NCBI RefSeq assembly: GCF_962719845.1
Contig: NZ_CAUIYF010000017.1
Coordinates: 1-36,884, forward strand
Length of the DNA: 36,884 nt
Source: Neisseria uirgultaei
GTDB taxonomy: Bacteria; Pseudomonadota; Gammaproteobacteria; Burkholderiales; Neisseriaceae
Direction of reading: 5' to 3'
The notes below the pieces were generated by a model. The model saw only the letters and a list, made by a program, of their open reading frames with translations. It ran no database searches and was not told the DNA's origin. This document shows positions 22,248 to 30,130 of the stretch, piece by piece (the stretch's first letter is position 1; every line of letters starts with the position of its first letter). Position numbers and translations under genes: made by a program.

Positions 22248-24038
22248 CTATTCGGCTTCGTCAGCCGCTTCCTGTTCCGAAGGTTTGCCCAAAGCAAATG
22301 CCGTCTGTTCGTTGGCACGTTCGGTCAAATCGCGTGCAAGCTGTTTGCCTGCCTTCACGCCCAACAGACGCAGTTTCTCGGCGCGGCCGACCAGATTCCC
22401 GCGCCCCTCGGCAAGTTGCTTGAATGCCGTCTGAAAGCTGTTTTGCGCCTGATCGATGCCTTTGCCGACGCTTTCGAGCGTCTGTACGAAGCCGACAAAC
22501 TTGTCGTACAGCTTGCCGCCTTCGTCCGCAATCGCCAGCGCGTTTTGGTTTTGCTGTTCGTTGCGCCAAATATTCGCCACCGTCCGCAAAGTCGCCAGCA
22601 GCGTACTGGGGCCGACCAGCATAATCCGTTTGTCGAAACACTCTTGGAACAAGCCTGCGTCATTCTGCAACGCCAACAGGTAGGCCGGCTCGACGGGTAT
22701 AAACATAAAGACGAAATCCAAAGTGTTCACACCTTCCAAATCGGTGTAATCCTTCAGCGACAAGCCTTTCATATGCGCACGTATGCTGGCAACGTGTGCC
22801 GCCAACTCGCGCGCCGCCGTATCCGCATCCGCCGCCTGCGTATAGCGCACATAAGCCGTCAGCGAAACCTTGGAATCAATCACAATCTGCTTGTTGTCGG
22901 GCAGGTTGACCAAAACGTCGGGCTGGAGGCGGCGCGTGCCGCCGTCTTCCTCTTTTCGGACAGATGCCGCCTGAACCACATATTCCCGCCCTTTCTGGAG
23001 GCCGGAATTTTCCAAAACCGTTTCCAGAATCATCTCGCCCCAATTGCCCTGAACCTTATTCTGCGTACCGGTCAGCGCGTTGGTCAGGGCCTTTGCCTCG
23101 CTGTGCAGCTGCGCGTTCAGCCCCTGAAGCCGTTTCAATTCGTTTTCCAACGTCAGCCGCTCGCGCGATTCTTTATCATAGGTTTGCTTGACCAACTCGC
23201 CGAAACCGTGGATGCGTTCGTTTAGCGGGTTCAAAACCTGATGGAGCTGCTCGCGGTTCTGCTCGGTAAAACGGCGGCTTTTTTCTTCCAAAATCGTGTT
23301 GGCAAGATTTTGAAACTGATCGCTCAAGCTCTTGCGCGCCTCGCCCAGCAAGGACAGCTTCTCTTCAGAAGCAAGGCGTTCCTGTTCGATTTGCGTTGTC
23401 AAACGTTCGTTTTCAACCGCCAAACCCTGCGCCTTTTCCTGCAACTCGGTATGCGACTGCCTCAACCGCTCCGCTTCCGCCTCTTTTTCCTGCAAATAGG
23501 CAATCTGTTTTTCGGCTGCGGCAAAACGGTTGCCCACATCGGAAAGGTCGTTTTGCACGTCGCGGACAGTTTGGCGGCTTTCTTCCAAATCGGTTTCGAT
23601 TCTTTGGCGGATTTGGCGTTCCAGGGCATATTGGTCGGCAAATGCCTTCCGCTCCTGTCCGAGCTGGGTTGCCAAACGTTCGTTTTCAACCGCCAAACCC
23701 TGTACCTTTTCCTGCAAATCGATATACGACTGCTTCAGCCGAACCGATTCCGCCTCTTTTTCCTGCAAATAAGCAATCTGCTTTTCGGCTGCGGAAAAAC
23801 GATTGCCCAAAGCATAATTTTCGTCCTGCAAATGCTCGTATTTCCCATCCAAAACGGCCAATTCCGATGTAATTTCTGCGTGTGCCTGTTCAACAAAATC
23901 ACATCTTGCCGCCTTTTCCGCCAATTGCGCGTTCAATACGGCTAATACACCTTGAAACCGACTCTTCATCAGTAACCATGTAAACAACACGCCTGACAGC
24001 AAAGCCGCCAGCAATAGCAACACAGTCATCAGCTCCAT
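22248..24038 (-). CDS. rmuC: DNA recombination protein RmuC
   Basis: A 596-residue RmuC family protein. RmuC limits recombination between inverted repeats and has a restriction-nuclease-like core. It has an N-terminal membrane segment (LMTVLLLLAALLSGVLFTWLL), a long coiled coil (about residues 35-260), the conserved core (GNWGEMILETVLENSGL, PDVLVNLPDNKQIVIDSKVSL, VFMFIPVEPAYLLAL) and a polar acidic tail. The coiled coil holds a direct duplication: residues 78-130 and 169-221 are close copies. Start ATG has AGGA upstream. Two DUS-like sequences lie in the 3' part. Confidence 0.95.
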   Translation of the reverse strand: MELMTVLLLLAALLSGVLFTWLLMKSRFQGVLAVLNAQLAEKAARCDFVEQAHAEITSELAVLDGKYEHLQDENYALGNRFSAAEKQIAYLQEKEAESVRLKQSYIDLQEKVQGLAVENERLATQLGQERKAFADQYALERQIRQRIETDLEESRQTVRDVQNDLSDVGNRFAAAEKQIAYLQEKEAEAERLRQSHTELQEKAQGLAVENERLTTQIEQERLASEEKLSLLGEARKSLSDQFQNLANTILEEKSRRFTEQNREQLHQVLNPLNERIHGFGELVKQTYDKESRERLTLENELKRLQGLNAQLHSEAKALTNALTGTQNKVQGNWGEMILETVLENSGLQKGREYVVQAASVRKEEDGGTRRLQPDVLVNLPDNKQIVIDSKVSLTAYVRYTQAADADTAARELAAHVASIRAHMKGLSLKDYTDLEGVNTLDFVFMFIPVEPAYLLALQNDAGLFQECFDKRIMLVGPSTLLATLRTVANIWRNEQQNQNALAIADEGGKLYDKFVGFVQTLESVGKGIDQAQNSFQTAFKQLAEGRGNLVGRAEKLRLLGVKAGKQLARDLTERANEQTAFALGKPSEQEAADEAE

Positions 24039-24128
24039 AAATCATCCTAATATTCAAACATTTTTCACACCGGACAAAACCGCCGCTTATTCCGATTCTA
24101 CCTGTTTGTTCGACATAGCTCCAAAAAA

Positions 24129-24167
24129 TATAGCGGATTGGCTTTAAACCTGTTCGACATCGCCTTA
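24129..24167. repeat. Possible decayed Correia element end
   Basis: TATAGCGGATTGGCTTTAAACC, then TGTTCGACATCGCCTTA, resembles the terminal inverted repeat and adjoining bases of the Correia repeat (TATAGTGGATTAAATTTAAACC...). I do not find the opposite intact terminus, so it would be a truncated or diverged copy. It falls in the 340-base gap between rmuC and petC, which otherwise holds only the hairpins listed next. Confidence 0.4.
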
Positions 24168-24260
24168 CCATGCTGCTTACGGTTTCAGACCTTTTCCTAA
24201 TTCAATATCAATCTGCCACAAACCCTGATTAAGTTCCCGATGTCTGACATTTTTAGAATG

Positions 24261-24298
24261 ATGCCGTCTGAAATGTTGCAGCTATGTTCAGACGGCAT
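24261..24298. terminator. Inverted DUS pair between rmuC and petC
   Basis: DUS (24261-24272) and its inverse (24287-24298) with a 14-base loop. It lies beyond the main petC terminator and may be mainly an uptake signal. Confidence 0.6.
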
Positions 24299-24334
24299 AC
24301 GGGTGCTGATTTTCCCAAGGGGCCGAAGCATGCA

Positions 24335-24366
24335 AAAAGGGCAAACCCTAAAGGATTTGCCCTTTT
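24335..24366 (-). terminator. Intrinsic terminator of the petABC operon
   Basis: AAAAGGGCAAA (24335-24345) pairs with TTTGCCCTTTT (24356-24366), an 11-bp perfect stem and 10-base loop 12 bases after the petC stop. It has no DUS. Confidence 0.88.
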
Positions 24367-24377
24367 GTTCCAAACGC

Positions 24378-25166
24378 TTAATGTACGTCTTTCCAATATT
24401 CTTTTTTCAGGAAATACGCCAAAGGCAGCATAACCGCAAATAGGAAAATCATCACGATATAGCCTATACGTTTGCGTTGCAGTTGTGCAGGCTCGCCCAT
24501 GTACACAAGATAGTTCACCAAATCGCGTACATATGCGTCGTACTCTTTTTGGATCACTTTACCGTTAGGCAGACGGCGGCTGTGCAAACCGGTAGATTCC
24601 CAATACAGCTTAGGCTTCATCTCGCCGTGTTCGTCTTTTACCATAACCGGCTGACCTTTGGCATCCAACTCAACGGCTTGAACGCCTTGCTGTTCCCACA
24701 GCGGGTGAGGCATACCGACTTTATCAAATACGGTATTGTTCCAGCCGCTCGGACGCGTAGGATCCTTATAGAATCCGCGCATATAGGCGTAAAGGTAGTC
24801 TGCACCTTTGGAACGCGCAATCAACGTCAAATCGGGCGGAGCAGCACCAAACCATTTTGCTGCATCTTTAGGATCCATTGCAGCATGCATCACATCGCCG
24901 ACATTATCGGTGGTAAACATCAGGTTTTTCTTGATTTCTTCGTCAGTCAAACCGATGTCTTTCAAACGGTTGAAACGCATACCGCTTGCCGAGTGACATG
25001 ACAGACAGTAGTTGGTAAAGATTTGTGCGCCGCGCTGCAAGCTTACTTGGTCGCGCAAATCGATATCGACTTTCTCATAGTGTGCATGACCGCCCGAAGC
25101 AAATGCCGCACTCATGGGTACTGCCAACAGTAAGGCAGCAAACCAGTTTTTCATAACTTGTTTCAT
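24378..25166 (-). CDS. petC: Cytochrome c1 of the bc1 complex
   Basis: The c-type haem subunit of ubiquinol-cytochrome c reductase. The product is 262 residues with an N-terminal signal (MKQVMKNWFAALLLAVPMSA, then AFA), haem motif CLSCH (Cys54, Cys57, His58) and a C-terminal membrane anchor (IGYIVMIFLFAVMLPLAYFL). The conserved Met ligand region lies in the second half (KVGMPHPLW). The ATG at 25166 is preferred, with GAGG upstream; an earlier ATG at 25181 overlaps the petB stop (ATGA) and would add five residues. Last gene of petABC. Confidence 0.96.
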   Translation of the reverse strand: MKQVMKNWFAALLLAVPMSAAFASGGHAHYEKVDIDLRDQVSLQRGAQIFTNYCLSCHSASGMRFNRLKDIGLTDEEIKKNLMFTTDNVGDVMHAAMDPKDAAKWFGAAPPDLTLIARSKGADYLYAYMRGFYKDPTRPSGWNNTVFDKVGMPHPLWEQQGVQAVELDAKGQPVMVKDEHGEMKPKLYWESTGLHSRRLPNGKVIQKEYDAYVRDLVNYLVYMGEPAQLQRKRIGYIVMIFLFAVMLPLAYFLKKEYWKDVH

Positions 25167-25180
25167 TTTGACTGCCCTCA

Positions 25181-26530
25181 TCAGATGTTGGTTGCAAACA
25201 GATATGCACAAACCGCCGTAATGCCTACATAAACAAAAAACATGATTTTCTGTTTGGCGGTACTCATGGTTACACGTTCAGGAACCGGTTTGTTGGTATC
25301 CAGTTTGGTATAGAACGGCATACCCAAGAAGAATGCAAAATAGACAAAGGACAGGATGCGCGCGACCAAAGTACGCGTATCGGTTGCCACCATCGCACCC
25401 AAAATACCCAAACCGATAAAGGCAATGATGAACAAGACCAATGCGGTTTTGAAAATCGGGCCGCGGTAACGGACAGATTTCACCTCGCCCCTATCCAGCC
25501 AAGGCAGCAGGGCAATCAACACGACCGCCGCGCCCATACCGATTACACCCCAAACCTGTGTTCCCAAGAACGAGGGAATCGCACGCAAAATGGCGTAGAA
25601 CGGTGTGAAGTACCATACCGGCGCAATGTGCGGAGGTGTTTTCAGCGCATTTGCCGCATCGAAGTTTGGTGCTTCGAGGAAGTAGCCGCCGCCTTCCGGT
25701 GCGAAGAACAACACGGCACAGAAGACAATCAGGAATACAACGACGCCCAAGATGTCTTTAACGGTGTAGTAAGGGTGGAACGGGATGCCGTCGCGCGGGA
25801 TACCGTTTTCATCTTTGTTTTTCTTGATTTCCACACCGTCGGGGTTATTAGAGCCCACTTCATGCAGGGCGATGATGTGCGCCACAACCAAGCCGAGCAA
25901 TACCAGCGGTACGGCGATAACGTGCAGGGCGAAGAAACGGTTCAGGGTAACGTCGGAAACGTTGAAGTCGCCGCGAATCCAAGTGGACAAATCAGGACCG
26001 ATGACGGGAATGGCAGAGAACAGGTTAATAATTACCTGCGCGCCCCAAAAGGACATCTGACCCCAAGGCAGCAGGTAGCCCATAAAGGCTTCCGCCATCA
26101 ATGCCAAGAAAATCAAAGAACCGAAAATCCACACCAGCTCACGGGGTTTTTTGTACGAACCGTAAATCAGACCACGGAACATATGCAGATAAACGACGAT
26201 GAAGAAGAAAGATGCACCTGTGGAGTGCATGTAGCGGATAATCCAACCGCCGGACACGTCGCGCATGATGTACTCTACTGCGGTAAAGGCAGCAGGCAGA
26301 TGGTAGGCATTCAGGTTGCCGTCAGGTTTGTAGTTCATAGTCAGGAAAATACCGCTGACGATTTGAATCACAAGGACAAGCAAGGCTAAAGAGCCGAAGT
26401 AATACCAGAAGTTGAAGTTCTTTGGTGCGTAGTATTGAGCCAAATGCTCATTCCACATCTTAGACAGGGGGAAACGAGCGTCCATCCAGCCTAACAATGC
26501 TTTTGCTTTGCTATTGGTTTGGTTTGCCAT
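25181..26530 (-). CDS. petB: Cytochrome b of the bc1 complex
   Basis: A 449-residue integral membrane subunit that carries two b haems and the quinol oxidation and reduction sites. It has about eight or nine membrane segments, paired histidines in the second and fourth helices (IRYMHSTGASFFF, FFALHVIAVPLVLLGLVVAH), PWGQMSFWGAQVI, and the PEWY-type position as PVWYFTPFYAILR. The start is 18 bases after the petA stop and the end overlaps or touches petC. Confidence 0.97.
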   Translation of the reverse strand: MANQTNSKAKALLGWMDARFPLSKMWNEHLAQYYAPKNFNFWYYFGSLALLVLVIQIVSGIFLTMNYKPDGNLNAYHLPAAFTAVEYIMRDVSGGWIIRYMHSTGASFFFIVVYLHMFRGLIYGSYKKPRELVWIFGSLIFLALMAEAFMGYLLPWGQMSFWGAQVIINLFSAIPVIGPDLSTWIRGDFNVSDVTLNRFFALHVIAVPLVLLGLVVAHIIALHEVGSNNPDGVEIKKNKDENGIPRDGIPFHPYYTVKDILGVVVFLIVFCAVLFFAPEGGGYFLEAPNFDAANALKTPPHIAPVWYFTPFYAILRAIPSFLGTQVWGVIGMGAAVVLIALLPWLDRGEVKSVRYRGPIFKTALVLFIIAFIGLGILGAMVATDTRTLVARILSFVYFAFFLGMPFYTKLDTNKPVPERVTMSTAKQKIMFFVYVGITAVCAYLFATNI

Positions 26531-26548
26531 AATTATCGTTCCTTATTC

Positions 26549-27130
26549 TCAGTCTTCGCCCACCAAGATAGTTGTGTCGCTCAAGTATTTATATGGCGGG
26601 ACAACCAGGTTGGTCGGGGCAGGAACACCTTTATATACGCGGCCGGCCAAGTCGAATTTCGAACCGTGGCACGGGCAGAAGAAACCGCCCTTCCAAGCCG
26701 AACCCAAATCGGCGGGCGCAATGTCGGGACGGAAGGTGGGCGAGCAGCCCAAATGGGTGCAGATACCGATGGCAACGAGAATGTTCGGTTTAATCGAACG
26801 TGTCTCGTTTTTCGCGTATTCCGGCTGTTGTTCCACATCGGAATTGGGATCAGTAAGTTCGCCGTTCAGGCTTTTCAGGTCTTTAAGCTGCTGATCCGTA
26901 CGGTTGAGCACCCAAATCGGTTTGCCCTGCCACTCGGCAGTCAGCAACTGACCCGCTTCGATTTTACTGACATCCACTTCGACGGCAGCACCGGCGGCCT
27001 TGGCTTTTTCCGAAGGGAAAAAACTGGCCACAAACGGCGTTGCCACACCCAATGCTGCCACTCCGCCCGCGCCGCAGGTCGCGAGTGTCAGGAAACGGCG
27101 GCGGCCGTTATTGATTTCTTGATTATCCAT
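26549..27130 (-). CDS. petA: Rieske iron-sulfur protein of the bc1 complex
   Basis: A 193-residue subunit that carries a 2Fe-2S cluster on the periplasmic side. The N-terminus NNGRRRFLTLATCGAGGVAA is a twin-arginine signal that remains as a membrane anchor. Cluster boxes are CTHLGC (Cys124, His126, Cys129) and CPCHGS (Cys152, Cys154, His155). First gene of petABC, which gives electrons from ubiquinol to cytochrome c oxidase. AGGA precedes the ATG. Confidence 0.97.
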   Translation of the reverse strand: MDNQEINNGRRRFLTLATCGAGGVAALGVATPFVASFFPSEKAKAAGAAVEVDVSKIEAGQLLTAEWQGKPIWVLNRTDQQLKDLKSLNGELTDPNSDVEQQPEYAKNETRSIKPNILVAIGICTHLGCSPTFRPDIAPADLGSAWKGGFFCPCHGSKFDLAGRVYKGVPAPTNLVVPPYKYLSDTTILVGED

Positions 27131-27179
27131 TATTCAGTCGTCCTAATATTTTGGGAATACCGAGCCATTAAACATTGCA

Positions 27180-27207
27180 ATTTTACCCAGTTTGCAGTGA
27201 TACTCAA
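27180..27207 (-). promoter_or_regulatory. Candidate promoter of petABC
   Basis: On the minus strand TTGAGT (27202-27207), a 16-base spacer and TAAAAT (27180-27185), about 50 bases upstream of the petA start. The sequence around it is A/T-rich. Confidence 0.45.
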
Positions 27208-27252
27208 AGCATTATTTAAAATAAGGTAAAGTTTTATGATATTTCTCAATAC

Positions 27253-28002
27253 TCAAGCCGGGTTGTTTTCGTCAAAATGGCACACTTCCAACCCGAAAGC
27301 CTCTGCCGCCGATTCTGCCAGCGCGCGCACACCGTAGTGTTCCGTCGCGTGATGCCCTGCCGAAATGAAAGCCGTACCCGTTTCATTGGCGAGGTGGTAT
27401 TGGGATTCGGAAATTTCCCCCGTCAGATACAGATCGACGCCTTCATCTATTGCCGTCTGAAAAAAGCCCTGTGCACCGCCGGTACACCATGCGACCCGTC
27501 GGATTTCGTGTTCGGGATTGCCGATGACGACAGGCTTGCGTTGCAGGACAGTTTCAATGTGCGCCGCCAATGCGCCGAGTGTCTTGGCTTGTTTCAGGCA
27601 GCCCGAGTTGAGCAGGTTTTGTTCTCCGAACCGTTTTTCTATCGCAAAACCCAATCTGTCGGCGAGTTGGGCATTGTTGCCCAGTGTGGGATGTGCATCC
27701 AGGGGCAGATGGTAGCCTGCCATATTGATGTCGTGCCGCAACAGTGCGGCAATCCGTTCTTTTTTCCAACCGGTAACGGTCGGCAGCTCGCTTTTCCAGA
27801 ACATACCGTGATGCACCAAAAGCAAATCTGCCTTCTGATCCACGGCAAAATCAATCGCCGCCTTGCTTGCAGTTACCGATGTGGCAATCTTGCCGATATA
27901 CTCTTTACCTTCAACCTGCAAGCCGTTGGGGGCGTAATCTTTAAACGATGCCGTCTGCAACGTTTCGTCGCACCAGGCTAAAAAATCTCTGCGCAAAACC
28001 AT
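27253..28002 (-). CDS. NIF3-like protein (YbgI / GTP cyclohydrolase I type 2 homologue)
   Basis: A 249-residue NIF3/DUF34 family protein with a conserved dinuclear metal site. Visible signatures are the N-terminal DYAPNGLQVEG, VHHGMFW (metal His pair), HLPLDAHP, GGAQGFFQTAIDEGVDLYLTGE and the C-terminal SAGHHATEHYG. The molecular function is not settled; database names as GTP cyclohydrolase type 2 rest on limited data. The ATG at 28002 has AGGA upstream and gives the usual N-terminus (MVLRRDFLAWCDE). It is divergent from metR. One DUS lies in the gene (about 27452). Confidence 0.9.
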   Translation of the reverse strand: MVLRRDFLAWCDETLQTASFKDYAPNGLQVEGKEYIGKIATSVTASKAAIDFAVDQKADLLLVHHGMFWKSELPTVTGWKKERIAALLRHDINMAGYHLPLDAHPTLGNNAQLADRLGFAIEKRFGEQNLLNSGCLKQAKTLGALAAHIETVLQRKPVVIGNPEHEIRRVAWCTGGAQGFFQTAIDEGVDLYLTGEISESQYHLANETGTAFISAGHHATEHYGVRALAESAAEAFGLEVCHFDENNPA

Positions 28003-28080
28003 ATTTTTTCCTGTCCTTTCCAAACAAGCGGGCATTCTAACCGCAAATGCCCGAAACGCCCATTTTTCCGATTTGCACCC

Positions 28081-28103
28081 GCATATGAATTATTTTAATA
28101 TGC
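28081..28103. promoter_or_regulatory. Dyad in the NIF3/metR intergenic region, candidate MetR operator
   Basis: GCATAT and ATATGC flank an AT-rich centre. Within it TGAA-TTATT-TTAA (28086-28098) matches the E. coli MetR site TGAA-N5-TTCA at seven of eight positions. LysR-type regulators usually bind such dyads upstream of their own divergent promoter. The match is from reading only. Confidence 0.45.
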
Positions 28104-28131
28104 GCCTGTTCAATATGCCGCCTGAAACCTC

Positions 28132-29061
28132 ATGGATTCCATCATCGAACTGCGCCACCTCAAAACCCTGCTGGCACTTGAAGAAACCGGCAGCGTCTCC
28201 CTTGCCGCCAAACGGGTTTTCCTTACCCAATCTGCACTTTCCCACCAAATCCGTATGCTTGAAAACCACTACGGCGCACCGTTGTTCGAACGAAAATCCA
28301 CACCTTTGCGCTTTACCCCGGTTGGAGAAAGGCTGTTACGCCTCGCTCACGACCTGTTGCCTCAAGTTACCGATGCAGAACGTGATTTGGCACGCATTAT
28401 AGAAGGAGAGGCAGGAGAATTGCGGATTGCCGTCGAATGCCATACCTGTTTCGACTGGCTCATGCCCGCAATGGGTGAATTCCGCCCGATATGGCCCCAA
28501 ATCGAATTGGATATCGTATCGGGATTCCAAGCGGACCCTATCGGACTGCTGCTGCAACACCGTGCCGATCTTGCCATTGTTTCTGAAGCGGAAAAACAAA
28601 ACGGTATTTCTTTCCAACCGCTGTTTGCCTACGAAATGGTCGGCATTTGCGCACCGGACCATCCGCTTGCCGCCAAAAACGTTTGGACGGCGGAAGACTT
28701 TATCGGGGAAACCCTGATTACCTATCCCGTTCCCGATGAAATGCTGGATTTGCCCAAAAAAATCTTGATTCCAAAAAACATCAACCCGCCCCGCCGACAC
28801 AGTGAGCTGACCATTGCCATCATCCAACTGGTTGCCAGCAGACGTGGCATTGCCGCCCTTCCCTATTGGACAGTCATGCCCTACCTTGAAAAAGGCTATG
28901 TCGTTCACCGGCAAATTACCGACGACGGACTGCAAAGCAAACTGTATGCCGCCATCCGTACTGAAGACACAGATAAAAGTTATCTGAACAATTTTTGCCA
29001 AATCATACGCGAACGCGGTTTTGCAGATTTGCCTGGACTGAGCGAATTGGAACCGGTCTGA
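28132..29061 (+). CDS. metR: LysR-type regulator MetR
   Basis: A 309-residue LysR-family activator of methionine genes that responds to homocysteine. It has the N-terminal winged helix (LKTLLALEETGSVSLAAKRV, TQSALSHQIRMLE) and effector domain. Stretches such as SALSHQI, RKSTPLRFTPVGE, RIAVECHTCFDWL, APDHPLAAK, TLITYPV, SRRGIAALPYW and SKLYAAIR line up with E. coli MetR throughout, so this is one of the clearer LysR assignments. A variant DUS (GCCGCCTGAA) lies just before the ATG. Target genes are not in the window. Confidence 0.93.
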   Translation: MDSIIELRHLKTLLALEETGSVSLAAKRVFLTQSALSHQIRMLENHYGAPLFERKSTPLRFTPVGERLLRLAHDLLPQVTDAERDLARIIEGEAGELRIAVECHTCFDWLMPAMGEFRPIWPQIELDIVSGFQADPIGLLLQHRADLAIVSEAEKQNGISFQPLFAYEMVGICAPDHPLAAKNVWTAEDFIGETLITYPVPDEMLDLPKKILIPKNINPPRRHSELTIAIIQLVASRRGIAALPYWTVMPYLEKGYVVHRQITDDGLQSKLYAAIRTEDTDKSYLNNFCQIIRERGFADLPGLSELEPV

Positions 29062-29113
29062 TTTCCCTTGTTCAAACCATACCCGGGCGGTTTTTCTATT
29101 TTTTTATATTTAA

Positions 29114-29254
29114 GAAAACGGAATAGTTATTAGAAAAACTCTTTTAACATGGCCTCAAGGAGTTGTTAAACTTGAAACTATATGGGATGGAAACAGACTC
29201 ATAACGGGTGAAATATATGGACCAACAGGACGCTTTAGGCATGGAGCAAAATAA
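29114..29254 (+). pseudogene. C-terminal tail of a lost polymorphic toxin (no start codon)
   Basis: After an in-frame stop at 29111, 46 codons are open and end with TAA at 29252-29254. The frame reads GIVIRKTLLTWPQGVVKLET, then IWDGNRLITGEIYGPTGRFR and HGAK. There is no start or ribosome-binding site. The stop shares its last A with the ATG of the next gene (TAATG), the typical coupling of a toxin C-terminal domain with its immunity gene. Base composition is AT-rich. I do not recognise the toxin family. The toxin reading is inference from architecture and from the Rhs-like motif downstream. Confidence 0.55.
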
Positions 29255-29748
29255 TGAGGTTAACGAAATATCCTTATAATTCTATAAGAGAGTTAGAAGA
29301 CTATTTAATAAACACCTATCAAAAATATATCATTCTACAAGAGGAAGGAAAGGAGATTTATCGATGTTTCATTCTTTCTTTTCACAAAGAATTCAATATA
29401 GGTATTGGATTAGCTGTTTCCTGTATAAGTATTTCCCCAAAAGTATTAATACTTGATGATAAAAATATTTTTATCGGATTTGATTCAGTCGTTTTTTGTA
29501 TTTCTATACAAGAATTAAAAGTTAATATGATAAATATAGATGGAATAGTTTTTGATATTTATTTATTGGAGAATCAAAAAATTTGTATTATTCATGAGTT
29601 GGGTGCAATTATTACAGATAAAAACTTAACAAGAGAGAATTCAGTATCTACCGATATAATATCAGACTGGGAAATAGATAAAGTTAATAAGTTAATCATA
29701 TTAAAAGAGTTAGACTCTGAAAAAATAATTTCTCTAAATTATGATTAA
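29254..29748 (+). CDS. AT-rich hypothetical protein, probable immunity protein of a polymorphic toxin
   Basis: A 164-residue protein, starting MRLTKYPYNSIRELEDYLIN, with no signal peptide or membrane segment. It is rich in Ile, Lys, Asp and Glu, acidic to neutral overall, and looks like alternating beta strands with an N-terminal helix. I recognise no family. G+C is only about a quarter to 30% by eye against 50% or more around it, and there is no DUS from metR to the zapB-like gene, so it is foreign. The ATG overlaps the stop of the preceding fragment. Position after a toxin-tail fragment and before an Rhs-like remnant suggests an orphan immunity gene; function is unproven. Confidence 0.6.
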   Translation: MRLTKYPYNSIRELEDYLINTYQKYIILQEEGKEIYRCFILSFHKEFNIGIGLAVSCISISPKVLILDDKNIFIGFDSVVFCISIQELKVNMINIDGIVFDIYLLENQKICIIHELGAIITDKNLTRENSVSTDIISDWEIDKVNKLIILKELDSEKIISLNYD

Positions 29749-29801
29749 GGATGCTTGGTTATTTAAGATATTCTCCCCATTATGTAATACAGGTTAGCTA
29801 A

Positions 29802-29890
29802 AAACTAGGAAACTGTTCCTTTACTGATCGGCTTGAACGGCGGCGGTGACACCTATGCTAACCCTAATAGATTGCCATTTTTATAGGCTA
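29802..29890 (+). pseudogene. Degenerate Rhs-core C-terminal motif
   Basis: From 29827 the frame reads IGLNGGGDTYA then NPNRL. This corresponds to the hallmark end of Rhs/YD-repeat cores (DPIGLNGG..NTYAY..NPNR). Just before, in another frame, CTAGGA...TTTACTGAT gives LG...FTD, matching the preceding GRF-S-DP part. A small deletion at the D-P codons and loss of the YAY codons break the frame. No long frame continues on either side. Confidence 0.6.
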
Positions 29891-29944
29891 GTTGAAAATA
29901 GCCGTTCTACTTTTTCAATAACTCCAAATGAATTAAAAGTTATT

Positions 29945-30130
29945 TTATAAAATAGAAATACGATGTCCTCTCCAGTAACAGCCATCCCTGACGGTCAGTT
30001 CGTCCGTGTAGTCGATACTGGTGCTGTTTTTGATTTTTGCCCAATCTGTAATCTTTAGATTGCCAATGGGAAACCGCCTGTTACAAATAAAAAACCCTGC
30101 GATAAGCAGGGTTTTTTGAATTTCCAACAT
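29945..30130 (-). pseudogene. Short minus-strand gene fragment of unknown origin
   Basis: A 61-codon minus-strand frame with the tail LKITDWAKIKNSTSIDYTDE then LTVRDGCYWRGHRISIL. Its 5' part runs through the rpsI terminator, so it cannot be an intact gene. The C-terminal 35 residues look protein-like and may be the end of another recombined cassette gene of the island. I do not recognise a family. Confidence 0.3.
30089..30117 (-). terminator. Terminator of the rplM-rpsI operon
   Basis: AAAACCCTGC (30091-30100) and GCAGGGTTTT (30106-30115) form a 10-bp stem with a five-base loop. A/T tracts lie on both sides, so it can work in both directions. It lies 13 bases after the rpsI stop and contains no DUS. 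Confidence 0.9.

Noticed and set aside
22221..23945. Two plus-strand frames (334 and 234 codons) opposite rmuC
   Set aside because: They have repetitive Phe/Leu/Gln composition mirroring the coiled-coil codons of RmuC. No start signal or known domain.
25628..26389. A plus-strand frame of 253 codons opposite petB
   Set aside because: It is antisense of a conserved membrane protein; hydrophobic codons read backwards as charged residues.
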